Assembly (NCBI GenBank): GCA_019116965.1
Contig: DXAT01000050.1
Coordinates: forward strand, 1-64,000
Reading direction: 5' to 3'
Length of the DNA stretch: 64,000 bases
From: Candidatus Coprenecus pullistercoris
GTDB lineage: Bacteria; Bacteroidota; Bacteroidia; Bacteroidales; UBA932
Below are positions 8,455 to 17,967 of this stretch, in pieces; positions within the stretch are counted from its first letter, which is position 1, and every line of letters starts with the position of its first letter. The notes below the pieces were generated by a model. That model was not told the DNA's origin, did not search any database, and saw only the letters and a list, made by a program, of their open reading frames with translations. Position numbers and translations under genes: made by a program.

Positions 8455-9351
8455 TCAGATTTTGTAGTTCGCAAGTACATCCATCGGCTTCCAGTCAAGT
8501 TCTATGCGGGCTTTTTCATTGCTGAATGTCAGGCTTCTAGTCATTTTTTCAAGCTTGTAGCTATTGATTGGTGCTTTGCTCCCGAGGCAGTCCCCGACCT
8601 TGGCCATGCACCATGCCATCCAATAGGGTATATTGACAGGTTTATGCTTTCCCAACTGGCGAGCAACAGATTCCGATATCTGCCCAAATGATGGTTGAGA
8701 GGTATCGCATACATTATAGACACCGCCCTTTTGTACAATCAGAGGCAGGATGTTTGCTATGTCCTGGACCATCAGAATACTTTTCACTACCTTCCCACCG
8801 GCAATGTTCATGTAATACCCTTTCTTTATGCCCTTAACCATTGCACCGAGATTCCCCGGGGCATTTCTTCCAGCGAGCAATGACGGACGCAGGATGCCGA
8901 GGGTGACATTGTTTTTATCACACCATTGTCTCAAATATTCCTCTGCCATCTTCTTGCTTTCTGCATACGGAGAATTCCCCTCTAGGGGATGATCCTCTGT
9001 TATAAGTTCTCCGAATTCACACCCGTAGACGGCCACGGTACTTATGAATACCAGCGATTTCGGAACTCCGATTTTTTCCAGAGCTGAACACAGATTGACG
9101 GAACCCTGATAGTTCACATCATAAAATGCTTTTTTCTCCGCTTCGGTCTTCGGTACGACATGAGCTTTGCCGCAAGCATGAAGCACTATATCGTAATGCT
9201 TATCCAGCTGTGGAACTTCTTTGGCAAGGTTGGCCTTGATGTCATCCTCCGGAGCAATGCCACAAGTGGTGACACAATAATCCTTTACAAGCAGCGGCCT
9301 TATGTTATTCCCCAAAAAGCCGCTGCCGCCTGTAAACAGTAGTTTTTCCAT
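8455..9351 (-). CDS. NAD-dependent epimerase/dehydratase, probable nucleotide-sugar C4 reductase (WbpV-like)
   Basis: Extended short-chain dehydrogenase with the nucleotide-binding motif GGSGFLG (residues 7-13) and catalytic YAESK preceded by the serine in FISTVAVYG. In this context such proteins reduce or epimerise the C4 keto group of a UDP-2-acetamido sugar to provide substrate for the adjacent WecA/WbpL-like transferase. The 201-base gap to that transferase is the longest inside the operon. The exact product (FucNAc, QuiNAc or GalNAc configuration) cannot be told from sequence. Confidence 0.85.
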   Translation of the reverse strand: MEKLLFTGGSGFLGNNIRPLLVKDYCVTTCGIAPEDDIKANLAKEVPQLDKHYDIVLHACGKAHVVPKTEAEKKAFYDVNYQGSVNLCSALEKIGVPKSLVFISTVAVYGCEFGELITEDHPLEGNSPYAESKKMAEEYLRQWCDKNNVTLGILRPSLLAGRNAPGNLGAMVKGIKKGYYMNIAGGKVVKSILMVQDIANILPLIVQKGGVYNVCDTSQPSFGQISESVARQLGKHKPVNIPYWMAWCMAKVGDCLGSKAPINSYKLEKMTRSLTFSNEKARIELDWKPMDVLANYKI

Positions 9352-10491
9352 TTATAGAGCTTTAAGAAATTTATTCAGAATAATGGCTTTTGAATATTCC
9401 TGAACAGCTATTCTGCGTGCATTTTTGCCCATATCGGACAAGGCAGACCTGTCCCAGTGCTTTGGCCATTCGCAATACCCTAATTTTTTCTCTCTTACAA
9501 GCAGATCTATTTCACTGTTTTTAGGTCCGATGAAAAGTATAGGACGTCCGGCAGCCATGATGTTGTATGTCTTGCTCGGTACGCCCAACCCGTACATTCC
9601 ATCCTGTAATGTGACAAGAGAAATATTACATGCTGCAAGCACTTCGTTTTGCTGAGACCGGAAATATGGACCATGGAAGAATAAATTTTTTTGTTTTCGA
9701 GCCTTTAGTGTCTTTTCCATTGCGCCTGTCCCGTAAAGATGGAACTCTATGTCATCAGGCAATCTGTCCATTACTTTATCCAGTCCTTGTACACGCCCGA
9801 TATTACCGGCGTATTCGATGATAATCTTTCCTTCCGGAAAAGGTTGTGGTGTGATACTGTCTGTATCTGCCCAATTTTCAATAATAATGATATCAGGCAT
9901 TGCGCTGCCATTTGGAACTGACAAAACTTTCTGTTTCATGACATCGGCCATGTCTCTGCCAAGGGTAATAATCCGGTTAGCGCAACTATAGGCCTTGTCA
10001 AAAATATGCTTTATCATGTTGAACAGCGGAAGTCTTAAACCTGCCGGGCGCGTGTTTTCAGGAAAAACATCATGGACAAGTATATTAAGTTCAAACCCTA
10101 CTTTCTTTTTCAGTCTGGCTATCAGAGGTATCATAGGAGCAGGGTTGGTTACCATCAAAACTTTGTCTGTAGGTCTGACATACTTTTTTACAAGAGCTAT
10201 AATCCTTTTGCTCATCAGGACAAAGGAAATTGTTTTTCCCATGATAGTATTCTTGTCTATGTCAGTACCTTTAGCACGATAAATAACTATGCTTTCGTCA
10301 AGTTTGAATTTATGTTCGACATCTATTTTTTTTCGTTTGTCATATATCTCCGGACCGCAGATGACCCCGACATTATATTTTTGAACCATTGCGTTAGCTA
10401 TTTCTCCCAAAATGTAGCTGGTCGAGGTTTCATCCGGGGGAAAAAGTTCAGTAACTATCCAAAGCATAGTATTTGGATATTGATTGGTCAT
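9352..10491 (-). CDS. wbuB: GT4 glycosyltransferase, WbuB-like (probable L-FucNAc transferase)
   Basis: GT-B fold glycosyltransferase. The N-terminal half starts WIVTELFPPDETSTSYILGE and carries NPAPMIPLIARL and LVHDVFPENTRPAGL, features of the WbuB/WbjE group that transfers N-acetyl-L-fucosamine. The C-terminal half has EYAGNIGRVQGLD and the nucleotide-sugar region GVPSKTYNIMAAGRPILFIG. The fnlABC genes for UDP-L-FucNAc and a wbuC-like gene are in the same operon, which supports the assignment. It abuts the SDR gene with no gap. Confidence 0.82.
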   Translation of the reverse strand: MTNQYPNTMLWIVTELFPPDETSTSYILGEIANAMVQKYNVGVICGPEIYDKRKKIDVEHKFKLDESIVIYRAKGTDIDKNTIMGKTISFVLMSKRIIALVKKYVRPTDKVLMVTNPAPMIPLIARLKKKVGFELNILVHDVFPENTRPAGLRLPLFNMIKHIFDKAYSCANRIITLGRDMADVMKQKVLSVPNGSAMPDIIIIENWADTDSITPQPFPEGKIIIEYAGNIGRVQGLDKVMDRLPDDIEFHLYGTGAMEKTLKARKQKNLFFHGPYFRSQQNEVLAACNISLVTLQDGMYGLGVPSKTYNIMAAGRPILFIGPKNSEIDLLVREKKLGYCEWPKHWDRSALSDMGKNARRIAVQEYSKAIILNKFLKAL

Positions 10492-10508
10492 GATAATAGA
10501 GTCTGATT

Positions 10509-11120
10509 TTAATTAAATATGCCTTTGAAATCTTCAATTGAATTAAAAAAGGGACCATTTTTAATTAATTTCTCTTCCGACCATTCCCACCATTTAGTCC
10601 TCTCGATGAAATCAACATCTTCAGGAGAAAAGCGATAACGAATAATTTTGGCAGGAGAACCAGCCACAATAGAATATGGAGGCACATCATGCGTAACAAC
10701 AGAATGTGCGCCAATTATAGCTCCATTGCCAATGTTTAATCCGTCATTTATAAATACATTTTCACCTATCCACACATCATGACCAATGATAACTTCTTTA
10801 TGCATATCCGGCACAGCATGACCAAAATTTTTCCTAAAAATATTCTTATACCCAACAAAAACTGGGGAAGTGGAAATCATAGTCTTGCAATGATCTCCAC
10901 CTCCGATCGCACAATAACTGGCAATGGAACAAAAAGAGCCGATTTTAGTATTTGTAACAGAATTGTTTTTCCCCATATAACTATATCGCCCCATTTGTAC
11001 AGCTATGCAATTAGACCCTGTCCCTACTTTAGATGTTCTGTCTATATAACAATTCCTTAAGGCAGGCCTATTAATCAATCGAATAAATTTTGAAATCAAG
11101 TAGCCTCTATTTATCTTCAT
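10509..11120 (-). CDS. Left-handed beta-helix acyltransferase (CatB-like, probable glycan O-acetyltransferase)
   Basis: Hexapeptide-repeat acetyltransferase: repeated I-G-x-x-x motifs from about residue 50 to 150 (IGSFCSIASYCAIGGGDH, then IIGHDVWIGENVFI and IGNGAIIGAHSVVTHDVPPYS) and the closing AGSPAKIIRYRF. It resembles the xenobiotic/CatB-type acyltransferases common in O-antigen loci and likely acetylates one sugar of the repeat. This gene is the downstream edge of the very AT-rich block of the operon. Confidence 0.87.
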   Translation of the reverse strand: MKINRGYLISKFIRLINRPALRNCYIDRTSKVGTGSNCIAVQMGRYSYMGKNNSVTNTKIGSFCSIASYCAIGGGDHCKTMISTSPVFVGYKNIFRKNFGHAVPDMHKEVIIGHDVWIGENVFINDGLNIGNGAIIGAHSVVTHDVPPYSIVAGSPAKIIRYRFSPEDVDFIERTKWWEWSEEKLIKNGPFFNSIEDFKGIFN

Positions 11121-11127
11121 AAAATAT

Positions 11128-11970
11128 TTATTTTTGCTTAATCTCTCGTTCCATTATTTTTGCATCAACAAGAAAACGAAACCAGTATGCTTGTAGAAAT
11201 GCATGCACATAGCCCGCTTTCCCGTCAAGGAAACCTAACTTTATATAGTATCTATACCAGAAATATAGTTTAGCTCTTAAAAATTTGGGCATTTTATAAT
11301 ATATGCCATCACGAAGCCTGCTGGCTTTTTTGGCCTCATGATATAATGAATTAGGATCAGCTTGACCTACTGCACGTGTAGAAAAATAATCTGAAACTTC
11401 TCGTGTTGCATACCAATTATGTTTGCTGATCCATGCATCTAAACTTTTAAAATCATAATGAAGACAATCATTCTTCAAATCCAAACATTTTCCCTCATTA
11501 AGGATAACATGTTCTCCCATGGCTCTATCTTCATATCGTCCCTTTCCATATTTAAAAATAGTTAGGTTATAAAATGGATACATGCCTCCATATCTTAAGA
11601 ATTTCCCCATGAATGCTATTTGAAATTTCATGACAAATCCATTTACATCATCATTGGTATGTGCTGTACATGCTTCAACAATTTCAGCTCCAAGTTCTGG
11701 TGTAACAACCTCATCTGCATCTATTCTATAAATCCAGGTAGTTTTAACATCTACATTGTCCAATGCCCAATTAAATTGTGCTGCGTAGTGAATAAAGGGC
11801 TCATGATAAAATATTTCAGCACCAAGTCTTTTGGCTATTTCTATTGTTCTATCTGAACTTCCGCTATCAACGACACAAATGCGGTCAACAACACCATTAA
11901 GTGATTTTATGCACCTTTCTATATTTACCTCTTCGTTTTTTGTGAGGATAATTGCTGTTATGTCAGTCAT
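11128..11970 (-). CDS. GT2 family glycosyltransferase (WaaE/KdtX-like)
   Basis: Soluble family 2 glycosyltransferase of the WaaE/KdtX group: AIILTKNEEVNIERCIKSL, VVDSGSSDRTIEIAKRLGAEIF and RIDADEVVTPEL with the DxD near residue 85. The C-terminus has the AYWFRFLVDAKIMEREIK helical end seen in this group. It adds one residue of the repeat unit; donor unknown. Seven bases separate it from the acyltransferase gene. Confidence 0.88.
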   Translation of the reverse strand: MTDITAIILTKNEEVNIERCIKSLNGVVDRICVVDSGSSDRTIEIAKRLGAEIFYHEPFIHYAAQFNWALDNVDVKTTWIYRIDADEVVTPELGAEIVEACTAHTNDDVNGFVMKFQIAFMGKFLRYGGMYPFYNLTIFKYGKGRYEDRAMGEHVILNEGKCLDLKNDCLHYDFKSLDAWISKHNWYATREVSDYFSTRAVGQADPNSLYHEAKKASRLRDGIYYKMPKFLRAKLYFWYRYYIKLGFLDGKAGYVHAFLQAYWFRFLVDAKIMEREIKQK

Positions 11971-11974
11971 AATG

Positions 11975-13081
11975 CTATTTATTGTAGTGTATCGCGTTTA
12001 TAATTATATCTAATTGCTTATGCGGATTCCAATGTTTATCAATCTCAGCATAGCAATTATTCCTGATTTCATCCCGTCTGTTTTGATTATTTTTAAACCA
12101 ATTTCTAATAGTTATCGATAAGGATTCAATATTGTCTTTTTTAAAAAAAGCACCTGTGTAATTTGGATGAATCGCCTCAAATTCGGGCATCTGCCATTTA
12201 AAATCATTGTGCGAAATACATGGACATCCATATGTCATTGCATGTACTGCAGTTAATCCAATATTTCCTGGAGCTACGCACAAGTCTGCATCGTATATAA
12301 TTTGAGAAAGTTCACTTTCATTATAACTAGCTCCATAAAACCAAACATTATTTTCTAATTCTAATTTTCTTGACAATAATTCAAGATTTATTCTTTCAGA
12401 GCCATCTCCTATAAAAGTTACATTAAAATTCATACCATCTTCTTTATTCTTTTTCTGAGCATATAGAATCATGTCTAATTTTTTCACAGGTGTCAATCTA
12501 CCAATAAAAATTACAACTGGATTCCTATTCCCAAAATGAATCTCATACAACGACGATTTCTGTAAATTTTGTCTAATTGCTAATTGTTTATCATACGAAA
12601 GAGAATTGAAGATTACGGTCATCTTACTTTCTTTAAAACCTTCTTTCAGCATTAACATTTTCGCATAATTCCCATAGAGAAGTAAACCATTAGGCAGTCT
12701 AAAAAAAATTTTTTTTATCAACCTCTCTAATTTTGATTCTTTACCATACCACCCGTGCGACCAATAGTAGACTTTTTTCCCTTGAATTCTAGCAATAAGA
12801 GTGCATATCCATGTACTCAAAGTCATTGGCCCCCCAAGCATTATGTATTTATCATATTGTTTGAAGGCTAGTTTTATAATACCTGTTTGCCATTCAATTG
12901 GGCCGATTCTTTTATTTCTTACTTCTGTAACTTTATGTTTAAGAAGGGAGTAGTCCATTTTCTTAACATCGCCCATTGTATTTCCAAAATAAAATTCAAT
13001 ATTCATATTTTGGTCTAGTAAAACAAAAATATCTGAGCGATAATGTTGTGCATAATTATAGATTAAACAAACTTTATCCAT
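11975..13081 (-). CDS. GT4-like glycosyltransferase
   Basis: GT-B glycosyltransferase with the C-terminal domain of family 4: IFIGRLTPVKKLDMILYAQ, FIGDGSERINLE and a donor-site stretch APGNIGLTAVHAMTYGCP that has GLTAVHAM where many members have an E-x7-E motif, so the first glutamate is replaced. The N-terminal half is divergent and rich in K, I and Y codons, in keeping with the low GC of the block. The sugar and linkage are unknown. Confidence 0.85.
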   Translation of the reverse strand: MDKVCLIYNYAQHYRSDIFVLLDQNMNIEFYFGNTMGDVKKMDYSLLKHKVTEVRNKRIGPIEWQTGIIKLAFKQYDKYIMLGGPMTLSTWICTLIARIQGKKVYYWSHGWYGKESKLERLIKKIFFRLPNGLLLYGNYAKMLMLKEGFKESKMTVIFNSLSYDKQLAIRQNLQKSSLYEIHFGNRNPVVIFIGRLTPVKKLDMILYAQKKNKEDGMNFNVTFIGDGSERINLELLSRKLELENNVWFYGASYNESELSQIIYDADLCVAPGNIGLTAVHAMTYGCPCISHNDFKWQMPEFEAIHPNYTGAFFKKDNIESLSITIRNWFKNNQNRRDEIRNNCYAEIDKHWNPHKQLDIIINAIHYNK

Positions 13082-13137
13082 TGGTATGAAATAATTTATT
13101 TCAATTGATAATCAAAGGCGATATTACAACTCGCACT

Positions 13138-14322
13138 TCAGTTTACGCGAGAAAAATTTAAATCTCCTCTACAAGATATAATATAACCAAATACAAACCA
13201 TAGTAAATGATTCGCCAACCAATAACCGCTAAAGGTATTTAATGTTAATGCATAAATGAAAATAATTGTGATAAACAATGAGTTATAATCATTCTTCTTT
13301 ATCAAGATAGAGGAACACTTTATTACAAATAGAACAATAGAGATTAATCCGATAATACCAGTTTCTACCATAATATCAATAAGAATATTATGACTATATG
13401 TTCCTATCTCGAAAAAGATTGAGCCAATACCATGGCCCCAAATTGGCGATTCACTAAATGATTCAAGTGCTTTTGTTTGTAGGATTGCTCTATTTGAATC
13501 TCCTTGTTGAAAAGTATCAACGAGTCTTGAAAAGCCAGTTGTATTAAGTATGTTGAATTTAAAAACTAAAAATAACAATATCATAAGTAATAATATCAAT
13601 CCTAAAATTGATATTATATTAACCTTTTGAGATTTAATTTTTTTATATACAAAGAAAATGAAATATAATAGCAGCAGCAATAATCCGCCTCGTCCTCCAG
13701 AAAATACACATGTTATAAATTGGAGTATAAGTAAAGCTGATAAAACTAAATTTGTTTTTATTTCTTTCTTATTTTTTCCTGATATTATACAAAATATTGT
13801 CAATCCGAATAATTGAGCCATATAGTATGCAATACTTTGATAATTCATACCAGTGGCTTCATCCAAAATTCGATCAGCTGAAGTTCTGCTATCTGTCGTA
13901 AATGATACATAAGATATTATAATAGTTAGAGGAACGATAAAAAAAGGTAATATCTTATGTAAATTTTCGGGGTTTTCTTTTTTATATAATAATCCACAAA
14001 AAAAAGCTGGTAATGAACTTGCACCCCAACATAATAATTCAGACTCATACATAGCATTAGGCATGCTATAGAAGAATTGAGTTAAAAAAAATAGTAATGT
14101 TAGAATAATGGATATAATAAGAATGATAAAGAAGTTTATACTAATTTTAGTAGGTTGTCTTGCAAAATCTCTTAAAATGTAAAGAAAAGTTAATATGAAC
14201 ATAGTGATGTAGGCAACTTGCAATTGTCCGGATTCACTATGTATCCCAATGGAAAAAAGAATACAATTAAAAATGGGATTAACTAATATAAATGCAATAA
14301 TGTATAAATTGAACAAATTCAT
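13138..14322 (-). CDS. wzy: O-antigen/capsule repeat-unit polymerase (Wzy)
   Basis: Integral membrane protein with about ten helices and a large loop near residues 270-320 carrying GDSNRAILQTKALESF, SPIWGHGIGS and YSHNILIDIMVETG, typical of Wzy/WaaL-type proteins; FSGGRGGLLLLLL precedes it. It would polymerise flipped repeat units at the periplasmic face. I place the start at the ATG at 14322, which overlaps the stop of the upstream gene as TAATG; a longer frame begins only with TTG at 14337. Extreme AT richness (8 G/C in 60 bases at 13561-13620). Confidence 0.85.
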   Translation of the reverse strand: MNLFNLYIIAFILVNPIFNCILFSIGIHSESGQLQVAYITMFILTFLYILRDFARQPTKISINFFIILIISIILTLLFFLTQFFYSMPNAMYESELLCWGASSLPAFFCGLLYKKENPENLHKILPFFIVPLTIIISYVSFTTDSRTSADRILDEATGMNYQSIAYYMAQLFGLTIFCIISGKNKKEIKTNLVLSALLILQFITCVFSGGRGGLLLLLLYFIFFVYKKIKSQKVNIISILGLILLLMILLFLVFKFNILNTTGFSRLVDTFQQGDSNRAILQTKALESFSESPIWGHGIGSIFFEIGTYSHNILIDIMVETGIIGLISIVLFVIKCSSILIKKNDYNSLFITIIFIYALTLNTFSGYWLANHLLWFVFGYIISCRGDLNFSRVN

Positions 14323-15401
14323 TATATCGCAGAACAATAGTGTGCTATTTCATTAATCATATTATGGCACAAAGATGAATTATTGTCAGCTATACAAGCG
14401 ACATATTCCTCCATGGATTCATAATTTTTGATAATATGGTGTAAATTTGAATATGAATTTATTGATATTTGCAAATAGGATGATTTATCAGGAAAAACAG
14501 AATTATATACATCATTAATTTTTAGAGTTTCTGGAGAATTATCGCATAATGCAATTGGAATTGCATTATGGATAGCACCCAACAATAAGGAGTGTAATCT
14601 ATTACTAATTATCATTGCTTTTCCAGAGTAGTAGTTTATATTATCATACCATATGATATTATTTTTTAATGAAATATCTTTAAATCTTTTAGATATATCC
14701 TCATGTACTTTATAGGTAAAGTCTTTATCTGTAGCCACCTGGTAGATTAACTCTATTTGATAGTCATATGCTTTCAATAAAGAGACAATCTGTTGAAGCC
14801 ATTTAATAAATGAGTTATAATCAGATTTTATTTCTCTGAAACATAATGCCGCGATTTTATTCTTTTTTGAAATTATAGCTTTATTGCGGTATAAGAAAGC
14901 TATATCAGGAATGTAATTTACATTCTTTATGTGGTAACTTAATAAATATTTTTGCGATGACTTGGAACGAAGATAATATGCATTTGCATAATCTATAGAT
15001 ATTTTTTCTTTCAATGCGATTGCTCTTGAACAGCAATTTCCTATAAGAAAATATTTTATTTTATGAAATTTTAGTATAAGCGATATGAGTTTAAAATAAA
15101 TGGAATATTTTCTACTAAGTTTACCTAACGGCCCGGGACTTTGAGTGAAGCATTGAATATCATTTTCTTTTAAAAAGAAGTTAAATTTAGCAATATTTCC
15201 TTTTTTAATTGAAAATCCTTTGGCGTTGTATACATCAACTGCATTATTATTTTCTAATATATATTTCTTAAATTCTAATGGGATATTATAGCAGTCAACA
15301 AATACAAATCCGTATTTGCATAATTCATCTATTAGCATCTTATTAATCAATAAATCGCCTAGATTTGACGATTGTGTAGCACATAGAAAGTATGCATTCA
15401 T
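14322..15401 (-). CDS. Polysaccharide pyruvyl transferase family protein
   Basis: Resembles the WcaK/CsaB pyruvyltransferase family: N-terminal SSNLGDLLINKML, central FTQSPGPLGKLSRKY and C-terminal SNRLHSLLLGAIHNAIPIAL, the conserved R-x-H-S region. Proven members add a pyruvate ketal from PEP to a sugar, while many family members in glycan loci have no tested activity. It lies between the flippase and polymerase and overlaps both by a few bases, so translation is likely coupled. Confidence 0.85.
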   Translation of the reverse strand: MNAYFLCATQSSNLGDLLINKMLIDELCKYGFVFVDCYNIPLEFKKYILENNNAVDVYNAKGFSIKKGNIAKFNFFLKENDIQCFTQSPGPLGKLSRKYSIYFKLISLILKFHKIKYFLIGNCCSRAIALKEKISIDYANAYYLRSKSSQKYLLSYHIKNVNYIPDIAFLYRNKAIISKKNKIAALCFREIKSDYNSFIKWLQQIVSLLKAYDYQIELIYQVATDKDFTYKVHEDISKRFKDISLKNNIIWYDNINYYSGKAMIISNRLHSLLLGAIHNAIPIALCDNSPETLKINDVYNSVFPDKSSYLQISINSYSNLHHIIKNYESMEEYVACIADNNSSLCHNMINEIAHYCSAI

Positions 15402-16669
15402 GATTTTAGATATTTTTTATATGAAACCACGAGTAACGACAGGTATACGATATTGGCAAATAGGGTTGAGTATGAAAAAGCCATTGCCCCCCTATATTTC
15501 ATTCCTATAATAAGTATACAACCTACTAAAATAATTAATATCGTTTTTAATAAAGAGATTGAAAATGTTATCCAATTTTTGGATTTAGATATTAATTCTT
15601 GAACAAATACACTACCTAAAGACCCCAAAACAGATGAGAAAATTAATATATTAAGGACAATACTAATGCCATCAAAAGATTCTCCATACCATCTTGATAT
15701 TAAGGATGATGCAATTAAGATAATTATAAAAAAAACACCAGAACTGACTAAATTGGCTAATAGCATAATTTTAACGATTTTGCTATTATTAGTTGTAGTA
15801 TCTGATAAATATGACAATGTGACATTTTTTAAAATAGCGGGAATAAAACTGATAGCCGCTGTCCATTGTGCTGCCGCAGAATAAATGCCATACTCAGAAT
15901 AGCATGATAATTTAACTAAAACAACAATTGTTAACCAATTAGAGAGTGATTGCAGTCCTTCTTGTAATGCTAACGGAAGGGAAAAAAAAATCATGTCTTT
16001 TATAAATGATTTTTTTTTTGTAATCTTAGGATAATTTTTTCGAATCTTCGAAAGGGTAAAATTGTTAAGGAAGAAATTAATAATATATGAGCTTCCTAAT
16101 GACAGAATTGCACCATTGAGACCAATATAGTAGGTGGCTGCAATAGAACAGACGCAAAGATATATGCCAGTTATAAGATTATAATTTGAAATATCTTTAA
16201 ATTTTTTAAATCCCGCTAAGATTCCTGTCTGAGCAGTATTGATAGCATTAAAAACAATTGCTATACTAGACAGCCTTAATGTTGATGTCATATCAGACAT
16301 TTCCAGATACATAGCAATTTGTCTCGCAAACAATATAATTATAATTGCAATTAATCCACTTGTGTACAGTGATATTTTTACAATGTCATGGCATATATTG
16401 TTAATTATATCAGCATTAGAATCCTTATATTGGGCAATATATTTTGTCCCTGTTATCCCTAGACCAAAAGTAGAAAATACAGAAATACTTATTAATGTAC
16501 TTTTTATTAAACCATATTTGCCATAATCTTCGCTACCTAGCATATTTGCTATCGTAATTCCTATTATAAGTGCAAGAATTTTTGAGACCGAATTACCAAA
16601 TAATGCCCAAAAGGAATCTTTTAATAAATTATTTTTACTTAATCTCTCTATTAGCTTATTTTTAATCAT
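15398..16669 (-). CDS. wzx: Repeat-unit flippase (Wzx, MATE/MOP superfamily)
   Basis: Polytopic membrane protein with about a dozen helices and the N-terminal SFWALFGNSVSKILALIIGI motif followed by GSEDYGKYGLIKS, characteristic of Wzx-type flippases that move undecaprenyl-PP-linked repeat units to the periplasmic leaflet. An in-frame ATG further upstream at 16723 would add 18 residues; I prefer 16669 because MIKNKLIERLSKN gives the usual family N-terminus. It overlaps the next gene by four bases. Confidence 0.88.
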   Translation of the reverse strand: MIKNKLIERLSKNNLLKDSFWALFGNSVSKILALIIGITIANMLGSEDYGKYGLIKSTLISISVFSTFGLGITGTKYIAQYKDSNADIINNICHDIVKISLYTSGLIAIIIILFARQIAMYLEMSDMTSTLRLSSIAIVFNAINTAQTGILAGFKKFKDISNYNLITGIYLCVCSIAATYYIGLNGAILSLGSSYIINFFLNNFTLSKIRKNYPKITKKKSFIKDMIFFSLPLALQEGLQSLSNWLTIVVLVKLSCYSEYGIYSAAAQWTAAISFIPAILKNVTLSYLSDTTTNNSKIVKIMLLANLVSSGVFFIIILIASSLISRWYGESFDGISIVLNILIFSSVLGSLGSVFVQELISKSKNWITFSISLLKTILIILVGCILIIGMKYRGAMAFSYSTLFANIVYLSLLVVSYKKYLKS

Positions 16670-16782
16670 TATTTGAGGTTTTCGTTCAAAAGGACAGCAT
16701 TTAATAATAGTGTAAATCACCATTAATATCGTTTATTTTGATAATTCCTGAAGTTTGGCATATAGCAATTATCAAGCATTTT

Positions 16783-17964
16783 TTAGAATTTTCTCCAGAC
16801 CATCTTGTTTACGACGCCGACATAGGACTGTATGATCCTGATGACCTTGCCGGAGACATCGTCGGCGTAGTCGGGGACGGGTATGCCGCTGTATCCGTCG
16901 GCGGTCATCCTGACGGCGAGCTCGACGGACTGCAGCAGACCCTTAGTGTCGATGCCGCTGAGGACGAAGCAGCCCTTGTCGAGGGCCTCGGGCCTCTCGG
17001 TGCTGGTCCTGATGCAGACGGCGGAGATGGGCCTGCCGACGGAGGCGTAGAACGAGCTCTCCTCGGGGAGCGTGCCGCTGTCGCTGACCGTGCAGAAGGA
17101 GTGCATCTGGAGGCAGTTGTAGTCGTGGAAGCCCAGGGGCTCCTGCACCCTGACCCTCGGGTCCAGCCTGAACCCGCTGGCCTCCAGCCTGCGGCGGGAC
17201 CTGGGGTGGCAGCTGTACAGCACAGGCATGTCATATTTTTCCGCCATGGCGTTGATGGCATTGAAGAGGGAGAGGAAGTTGCTCTCGGTGTCGATGTTCT
17301 CCTCCCTGTGGGCCGAGAGAAGGATGTACCTGCCCTTCTCCAGGCCGAGCCTCCCATGGACATCCGAGGCCTCTATCTCCTCAAGGTTCTCCCTCAGCAC
17401 CTCGGCCATCGGGGAGCCGGTGACGTAGGTGCGCTCCCTCGGCAGCCCGCACTCCGCGAGGTACCTCCTCGCGTGCTCGCTGTAGGCCATGTTCACGTCC
17501 GAGATGATGTCCACAATCCTGCGGTTGGTCTCCTCGGGAAGACACTCGTCCTTGCACCTGTTGCCGGCCTCCATGTGGAAGATGGGGATGTGCAGCCTCT
17601 TCGCGCCGATGACGCTCAGGCAGGAGTTGGTGTCCCCGAGGACCAGCACAGCGTCGGGCCTGGTGGCCGCCATGAGCTTGTAGCTGGCGTTGATGATGTT
17701 GCCGCAGGTGGCCCCCAGGTCGTCCCCGACGGCGTTCATGTAGACGTCGGGGTCCTCCAGCTTCAGGTCGCGGAAGAAGATGCCGTTGAGGTTGTAGTCG
17801 TAGTTCTGTCCGGTGTGGGCCAGCAGCGTGTCGAAGTACCTGCGGGCCCTGTTGATGACGGCCGCCAGGCGGATGATCTCCGGTCTGGTGCCCACGATGA
17901 TCAGCAGTCTGATCCTGCCGTCATCCTTGAAGTGTATGTCTGAGTAGTCTGTCTTGAGTTCCAT
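16783..17964 (-). CDS. fnlC: UDP-N-acetyl-L-fucosamine synthase, 2-epimerase of the WecB/FnlC type
   Basis: Non-hydrolysing UDP-HexNAc 2-epimerase fold: IIVGTRPEIIRLAAV, HTGQNYDYNLNG, VLVLGDTNSCLS, HMEAGNRCKDECLPEETNRR and SDSGTLPEESSFY. In the fnl pathway this enzyme inverts C2 of UDP-2-acetamido-2,6-dideoxy-L-talose to give UDP-L-FucNAc. The assignment over plain WecB rests on the immediate upstream fnlB and fnlA genes. It is very GC-rich (40 of 60 bases G/C at 17041-17100), in sharp contrast to the flippase gene that follows after about 110 bases. Confidence 0.9.
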   Translation of the reverse strand: MELKTDYSDIHFKDDGRIRLLIIVGTRPEIIRLAAVINRARRYFDTLLAHTGQNYDYNLNGIFFRDLKLEDPDVYMNAVGDDLGATCGNIINASYKLMAATRPDAVLVLGDTNSCLSVIGAKRLHIPIFHMEAGNRCKDECLPEETNRRIVDIISDVNMAYSEHARRYLAECGLPRERTYVTGSPMAEVLRENLEEIEASDVHGRLGLEKGRYILLSAHREENIDTESNFLSLFNAINAMAEKYDMPVLYSCHPRSRRRLEASGFRLDPRVRVQEPLGFHDYNCLQMHSFCTVSDSGTLPEESSFYASVGRPISAVCIRTSTERPEALDKGCFVLSGIDTKGLLQSVELAVRMTADGYSGIPVPDYADDVSGKVIRIIQSYVGVVNKMVWRKF

Positions 17965-17967
17965 GTC

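Noticed and set aside
14323..14337. Longer start for wzy at 14337
   Set aside because: That codon is TTG; the ATG at 14322 forms a TAATG overlap with the upstream stop and suits the first membrane helix.
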